A DNA stretch of 64,000 nucleotides from JBIQKZ01 sp044464765 (GTDB lineage: Bacteria; Pseudomonadota; Gammaproteobacteria; Burkholderiales; Burkholderiaceae_B). The translations under genes were made by a program, and so were the position numbers. This document shows, piece by piece, positions 60,064 through 64,000 of this stretch. The notes under the pieces were generated by a model. The model saw only the letters and a list, made by a program, of their open reading frames with translations. It did not search any database and was not told the origin of the DNA. Every line of letters starts with the position of its first letter. The stretch's first letter is position 1. The stretch spans positions 1 to 64,000 of the forward strand of contig JBIQKZ010000003.1 of assembly GCA_044464765.1 (NCBI GenBank), read 5' to 3'.

Positions 60064-61086
60064 TTAACGATTGAACTGACGCAGAAAGCGCAGGTCGCCC
60101 TCGAAGAACTGGCGTAAATCATTGACGCCGTAACGCAGCATGGTCAGGCGCTCCAGCCCGGAGCCGAAGGCAAACCCAATGTAGCGCTCAGGATCCAGTC
60201 CGAAATTACGCACTACTTGCGGATGCACCTGCCCCGAGCCGGAAATCTCGAGCCAGCGGCCTTGATTGGGGCCCGATGTGAACATCATGTCGATTTCGGC
60301 GGAGGGCTCCGTGAACGGAAAGAAAGACGGCCGAAACCGAATGACCAAGTCATCCGTTTCAAAGAAGGCTCTAAGGAAATCGGTATACACGCCTTTCAGA
60401 TCGGCAAAAGAGATATCCTCGGCGATCCAGAGCCCTTCAACCTGGTGGAACATGGGCGAGTGGGTGGCGTCGCTGTCCACGCGATACGTGCGGCCCGGCG
60501 CGATCACCTTGATGGGCGGCTTGTTCATTCGCGCATAACGAACCTGCATCGGGCTGGTATGCGTGCGCAGCAACAGCGGCAGGCCATGTGAATCGTTCAT
60601 GTCGATATAGAACGTATCCTGCATGGAGCGAGCCGGGTGATTCTCCGGATTGTTTAGCGCCGTGAAGTTGGTCCAGTCGTCTTCGATTTCGGGGCCGTCC
60701 GCCACATCGAAGCCAATCGACGAGAAAATGGCCTGCACCCGTTGCCAGGTCTGGATAACGGGATGAATGCCGCCGCGGCCGCGCCCCCGCCCCGGCAAGC
60801 TTACATCGATGACCTCGGCGGCTAGCCGTTTGTCGAGCTCGGCCTGGGCCAGTTCGCCGCGTCGCAGGTTCAGCAAGTCTTCAACCTGTTGCTTCAGCCG
60901 GTTAATACGCGCGCCCTGCTCGCGTTTCTGTTCCGGGTCAAGCTTGGCCAAGCCTTTAAGCAACGCCGTCAAGGCCCCCTGCTTGCCCAGAAAGCGGGCT
61001 TTGGCGTTTTCAAGCGAAGCCGCATCATGGGCTTGCGCGAATTGTTCTTGGGCCTGAGCAATCAGGTCGTCAACCGGTAAAGTCAT
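60064..61086 (-). CDS. pheS: Phenylalanyl-tRNA synthetase alpha subunit
   Basis: The 340-residue catalytic subunit has an N-terminal coiled coil (about 1-85), then class II motifs: HPVIQTWQRVQAIFSSIGF, TSPMQVRYAR, FHQVEGLWIAEDISFADLKG and GFAFGSGLERLTMLRYGVNDLR. It charges tRNA-Phe with phenylalanine. It lies about 70 bases downstream of rplT, with a hairpin between them, and 57 bases before pheT. Confidence 0.96.
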   Translation of the reverse strand: MTLPVDDLIAQAQEQFAQAHDAASLENAKARFLGKQGALTALLKGLAKLDPEQKREQGARINRLKQQVEDLLNLRRGELAQAELDKRLAAEVIDVSLPGRGRGRGGIHPVIQTWQRVQAIFSSIGFDVADGPEIEDDWTNFTALNNPENHPARSMQDTFYIDMNDSHGLPLLLRTHTSPMQVRYARMNKPPIKVIAPGRTYRVDSDATHSPMFHQVEGLWIAEDISFADLKGVYTDFLRAFFETDDLVIRFRPSFFPFTEPSAEIDMMFTSGPNQGRWLEISGSGQVHPQVVRNFGLDPERYIGFAFGSGLERLTMLRYGVNDLRQFFEGDLRFLRQFNR

Positions 61087-61106
61087 GGCTTATCGCTTTT
61101 CCAAAC

Positions 61107-61135
61107 GCAAACGGAGCCCGATGAGCCCCGTTTGC
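61107..61135 (-). other. Hairpin between rplT and pheS
   Basis: The arms GCAAACGG and CCGTTTGC (61107-61114, 61128-61135) with a further GC pair inside form a stable stem. No T run follows on the reverse strand, so it is a weak terminator at best. It may reduce read-through or act in attenuation between ribosomal protein and synthetase genes. Confidence 0.4.
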
Positions 61136-61157
61136 AGCTGTACAGAATCGTGTTCGA

Positions 61158-61517
61158 TCAGGCGGCTAGCGCTGCTTGTGCTTTTGCAACCACAGCGGCG
61201 AAACCAGCCTTGTCGTGCACGGCCATGTCGGCCAGCACCTTGCGGTCGATTTCGATAGCCGCTTTTTTCGTACCGGCGATAAACACACTGTACGTTACAC
61301 CCAATTCGCGGCAGGCTGCGTTGATGCGGGTGATCCACAAAGCGCGGAAGGTGCGCTTTTTGTTGCGGCGGTCGCGGTAGGCATATTGCCCCGCTTTCAT
61401 TACCGCCTGTTTGGCAATACGGAATACATTACCGCGGCGACCGCGATAACCTTTGGCTTGCTTAATGACTTTCTTGTGACGGGCGCGGGCAGTTACGCCG
61501 CGTTTTACGCGTGGCAT
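61158..61517 (-). CDS. rplT: 50S ribosomal protein L20
   Basis: The 119-residue rRNA-binding protein has the L20 pattern MPRVKRGVTARARHKKVIKQAKGYRGRR at the start and FRALWITRINAACRELGVTYSVFI later. It is essential early in 50S assembly and in other bacteria represses its own operon. It follows rpmI after about 20 bases. Confidence 0.97.
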   Translation of the reverse strand: MPRVKRGVTARARHKKVIKQAKGYRGRRGNVFRIAKQAVMKAGQYAYRDRRNKKRTFRALWITRINAACRELGVTYSVFIAGTKKAAIEIDRKVLADMAVHDKAGFAAVVAKAQAALAA

Positions 61518-61538
61518 GGTAGTAGTTCTCCGTTAGAA

Positions 61539-61736
61539 TCAAGCGAAAGGCAACATTGCCCGGACCGAAGCGACATCGGCCTTGTGCACGGCAGTAGAGC
61601 CGCGCAGCTGGCGCTTGTTCTTGGTCGTTTTCTTGGTCAGGATATGGCGTTTGAAGGCCTGTCCGCGTTTAATGGATCCGCTACCACGAACCACGAAGCG
61701 CTTGGCAGCGCCCCGCTTGGTTTTCATCTTGGGCAT
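61539..61736 (-). CDS. rpmI: 50S ribosomal protein L35
   Basis: The 65-residue basic protein starts at ATG 61736 with MPKMKTKRGAAKRFVVRGSGSIKRGQA and has HILTKKTTKNKRQLRGS, as usual for L35. The frame upstream to 61934 is not L35-like. In many bacteria infC lies directly upstream, but here the upstream neighbour on the same strand is a nucleobase permease and no infC is present. Confidence 0.95.
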   Translation of the reverse strand: MPKMKTKRGAAKRFVVRGSGSIKRGQAFKRHILTKKTTKNKRQLRGSTAVHKADVASVRAMLPFA

Positions 61737-61884
61737 AATAAGACTCTGTTTGATTGCAACTATAGGTGACCGCCCAACCTGCTGGACACTGCCCTGCTGG
61801 GCCAAGGCCTGCGGGGTTAACGTCTGCTGGAATACTTCTGGGCAATTCTTGAACGACCTAATAGCTACTTGTTTTTTGCTTGAA

Positions 61885-61923
61885 AAGCTCTTGATTATAT
61901 GATGTTTTTCAAGAGCTTGTCTA
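61885..61923 (-). promoter_or_regulatory. Promoter of the rpmI-rplT-pheST-ihfA operon with 10-bp inverted repeat
   Basis: On the reverse strand TAGACA (61918-61923) and TATAAT (61894-61899) are 18 bases apart. AAGCTCTTGA (61885-61894) and TCAAGAGCTT (61909-61918) are exact reverse complements separated by 14 bases, and overlap the -10 and -35 ends. The repeat is centred on the spacer and would not be transcribed, so it could be an operator. The leader to rpmI would be about 150 bases. Confidence 0.5.
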
Positions 61924-61947
61924 GTGAAGGACAATCACTGCTTCAAG

Positions 61948-61978
61948 AAAGAGCCGGCGCATTCATCGCCGGCTCTTT
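61948..61978. terminator. Strong hairpin terminator, probably of the NCS2 permease gene
   Basis: AAAGAGCCGGCG and CGCCGGCTCTTT form a 12-bp perfect stem with a 7-base loop (61960-61966). T-rich ends (TCTTTCTT on the reverse strand) follow. It lies about 50 bases beyond the permease stop and about 25 bases upstream of the ribosomal operon promoter, so it would isolate the two. Confidence 0.8.
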
Positions 61979-62028
61979 CCTTACCAATTGCGCATCACTG
62001 CCTAGTGCGCGTTAATTTGTACTACACA

Positions 62029-63420
62029 TCAAGGCTTGGCCGTAGCCAGAGCCTTGCTGTCCTCGGGCCCATGATAGCCGTTCAAGAACAGGTTCAACAG
62101 CAACGCCGTAATCGCCGCCAGGACAATGCCGCTATGCGTGAAGGCGGACATCCACTCGGGCATGGAACTGAACACAGTCTTGTTCATCATCGGGATCATG
62201 CCGATCACAACACTGACAGCCACAATGAACAGATTGTGCCGGCTGCCCTCGGACTCGCCGTAATCCACATTGGCCAGCACCTTGATGCCGGTTGCAGCCA
62301 CCATGCCAAACATCACGATGCCCGCGCCGCCCAGCACCGCTTGCGGGATCAGAGCGAACAGCATGGAAAGCTTGGGAACCAGGGCCAGCACAATCATGAT
62401 CACACCGCCCATGGCGCAAACCCAGCGGCTTTTGATGCCGGTAACACCCACCAGACCAACGTTTTGCGAATAAGTAACGTAAGGGAAGGTATTGAAAATG
62501 CCACCAATCATCGTGCCCAGGCCATCCACACGCAAGCCGCGTGTAATGTCAGTGGCATTCACCTTCTTACCCACCATATCCGCCACAGCCAGCATCATGC
62601 CCGTCGTTTCCACCATCACCACAATCATGATGATGGTCAAGGCGAGAATCGGCCCAAGGTTGAACTCGGGAAGACCAAAGTGAAACGGCTCGATAAACTG
62701 GAACCAATGCGCCTGGCCCACCCGCGTTACATCGACCTTGCCCAGGGCGGCGGCGACCACAAAGCCCACCACAATGCCCAGCAAGACCGAAATATTACGC
62801 ATGAATCCCCTGGCATACTTGTTGATGGCAATAATCGCCAACAACACAATTGTTGAAATGGCCAGGTTGACCGGGTTGCCCGCATCCGGTCCGCGGCCGG
62901 CCACCCAATTAACGCCTACGGGAATCAGATTCAGACCGGTGACGGTAATGACCGTACCGGTGACCACGGGAGGGAAAAGCTTGATCATGCGACCGACCAG
63001 CGGGGCCAGCAGAATTGTTACGGCGCCCGCCGCTATGATGGCGCCAAACATACCCACAAGTCCCACATTCGGGTTTTGCACCATGACCATCATGGGCGGC
63101 ACGGCGGCAAAGGTAACGCCCATCATCAGCGGCATGCGAATACCGAACTTCCAGATCCCCGCCGACTGAATGAATGACGCGATGCCACAGACGAACAGGT
63201 CGGCGCTGATCAGGAAACCGATTTGCTCCGGCGTTAAACCGGCGGCTCCACCAATCAGGATAGGCACGGCAATGGCGCCGGCATACATCACCAGCACATG
63301 TTGCAAACCAAAAAAGAACAGCTTATTGGGGGGCAGGACTTGGTCGACCGGCGCAATCGAAGGAATCTTATCGATGTCGCCGGCCGCATTGATCTGCGCG
63401 TCGGATGCTGTTGATGCCAT
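62029..63420 (-). CDS. NCS2 family nucleobase (purine/pyrimidine) permease
   Basis: I choose ATG 63420, where AGGAG lies four bases upstream. The 463-residue protein has about 14 membrane segments and the NCS2 signatures GLQHVLVMYAGAIAVPILIGG (N-terminal) and VNATDITRGLRVDGLGTMIGGIFNTFPYVTYSQNVGLVGVTGIKSR. These are closest to the xanthine/uric acid subgroup, but uracil or related bases are possible. Import is proton- or sodium-coupled. The neighbouring partial gene gives no further clue. Confidence 0.9.
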   Translation of the reverse strand: MASTASDAQINAAGDIDKIPSIAPVDQVLPPNKLFFFGLQHVLVMYAGAIAVPILIGGAAGLTPEQIGFLISADLFVCGIASFIQSAGIWKFGIRMPLMMGVTFAAVPPMMVMVQNPNVGLVGMFGAIIAAGAVTILLAPLVGRMIKLFPPVVTGTVITVTGLNLIPVGVNWVAGRGPDAGNPVNLAISTIVLLAIIAINKYARGFMRNISVLLGIVVGFVVAAALGKVDVTRVGQAHWFQFIEPFHFGLPEFNLGPILALTIIMIVVMVETTGMMLAVADMVGKKVNATDITRGLRVDGLGTMIGGIFNTFPYVTYSQNVGLVGVTGIKSRWVCAMGGVIMIVLALVPKLSMLFALIPQAVLGGAGIVMFGMVAATGIKVLANVDYGESEGSRHNLFIVAVSVVIGMIPMMNKTVFSSMPEWMSAFTHSGIVLAAITALLLNLFLNGYHGPEDSKALATAKP

Positions 63421-63550
63421 AGGATCTCCTTCTAAAAAACGTCGACTGGACCCCACGAAGGAGGCCCGAAGCGCGACGTTATGTCTCGTTTGTTTATTGA
63501 TTACTTATTGGGTGGTACTGGAACTGCTAACGTCTTTACAACGTATGTCC

Positions 63551-63576
63551 GCCCTGCCTTGGGGCAAGGCGGGCAA
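63551..63576. terminator. Hairpin downstream of the right-edge gene
   Basis: GCCCTGCCTT and AAGGCGGGC can pair with a single-base bulge and a five-base loop. It lies just beyond the stop of the partial gene at 63579. No clear T run follows on the reverse strand, so it is a weak candidate. Confidence 0.4.
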
Positions 63577-63578
63577 TC

Positions 63579-64000
63579 TTAAGCCTGAATCGCAACCTGG
63601 CTGTCCAGTTCACGCTCAAGCTGGTCATAGGTATCGCGGATGAACTGACCGACGGCAACACTGCTTTCAAACGTGTTGTAGCCGACCCCCAACCCATAAT
63701 CGGGAAGATTGATGTAATCGACCGTCATGAGTTCAAGCGGGCTGTCGTCATGCGTCAAGTGATGGCGCAAGGTCTTGCGCACCAGCTCCTTGGTCGGTTC
63801 CAGCAGATAAGCATGCCATTCGTCGTACCACTCGCCCGGACGCGGGCGCACGAACGGGTACTGCACGCCCCGGCCCGGCTGGCCATCATCGCCCTTGGCC
63901 CAGATATTCTTTGGGCCGTTGGGAACCGCAGGCCGGTTCTGCTGCCACCACACCATATTCATGGACAGCCACTCGTCGGCCAGATTCCCTTTCTCGAAAG
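63579..64000 (-). CDS. Conserved hypothetical protein, C-terminal part (runs off right edge)
   Basis: The frame is open to base 64000 and gives about 140 C-terminal residues, including FEKGNLADEWLSMNMVWW, YPFVRPRPGEWYDEWHAYLL and LELMTVDYINLPDYGLGVGYN. The protein is rich in Trp and Tyr and has no signal or membrane segment in the visible part. I do not recognise the family. It is transcribed in the same direction as the permease, 158 bases upstream of it, and may be functionally linked. Confidence 0.7.
   Translation of the reverse strand, partial: FEKGNLADEWLSMNMVWWQQNRPAVPNGPKNIWAKGDDGQPGRGVQYPFVRPRPGEWYDEWHAYLLEPTKELVRKTLRHHLTHDDSPLELMTVDYINLPDYGLGVGYNTFESSVAVGQFIRDTYDQLERELDSQVAIQA

Noticed and set aside
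61924..62856. 310-residue forward open frame opposite the permease gene
   Set aside because: It is antisense to a well-conserved NCS2 permease and is His/Asn-rich low-complexity sequence, a typical shadow of membrane protein codons.

Overview
The window looks like chromosomal DNA of a betaproteobacterium of the Alcaligenaceae type (Bordetella/Pusillimonas/Castellaniella relatives). This rests on gene order and protein character: oxyR next to recG, rpmI-rplT-pheS-pheT-ihfA-merR, glnA-ntrB-ntrC, a sufB-C-D-S-U-T cluster and high GC. The genus is an inference. No integrase, phage gene, full insertion sequence or CRISPR array was seen.

Region 1 (1 to about 13,050) stands out. Apart from the first 139 bases (5' end of a 3-methylcrotonyl-CoA carboxylase beta gene, reverse strand) it is clearly poorer in GC than the rest. 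It holds one apparent catabolic island: a TetR regulator, then a forward operon for a crotonase-family enzyme, an acyl/aryl-CoA ligase, a five-part branched-chain-amino-acid-type ABC importer and a MaoC-like protein. A reverse operon follows, encoding a divergent phenylacetyl-CoA-epoxygenase-like (Paa) multicomponent oxygenase and a second TetR regulator. In the oxygenase operon PaaD is split into two genes, with a PaaB-like gene between them. Each operon has a promoter overlapped by its own palindrome. The set suggests import of a carboxylic acid, CoA activation, diiron epoxidation/hydroxylation of the CoA ester and hydration/isomerisation. The substrate cannot be read from sequence. This is the best candidate for an undescribed system.

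Region 2 (13.2 to 22.1 kb) is core: dps, oxyR, recG, ridA, fpr (all reverse) and a forward ferric-iron importer, fbpABC. Region 3 (22.1 to 32.8 kb) has a 243-bp MITE-like element at the end of ntrC, ntrBC-glnA with a sigma-54 promoter, hemW-rdgB-rph, yicC, an AI-2E family permease, a DUF985 cupin and an exported MTA/SAH-nucleosidase-like protein.

Region 4 (33 to 45 kb) carries a PBP7-type DD-endopeptidase, an NRDE protein, an alpha/beta hydrolase that has lost its nucleophile serine, a YqeY protein, lipoproteins, an old-yellow-enzyme reductase, a two-gene Trk/Ktr potassium system, an SBF-like transporter, an OmpA-family protein and a secreted HExxH protein. Region 5 (45 to 55 kb) has a 200-bp inverted repeat, tRNA-Pro(GGG), an EAL protein, the SUF iron-sulfur cluster genes with an Rrf2 regulator, and an Atm1-type exporter.

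Region 6 (54.8 to 64 kb) has a sigma-region-2/anti-sigma-K fusion, a DUF455 ferritin-like protein, the merR-ihfA-pheT-pheS-rplT-rpmI operon, an NCS2 purine/pyrimidine permease and a partial unknown gene at the right edge.
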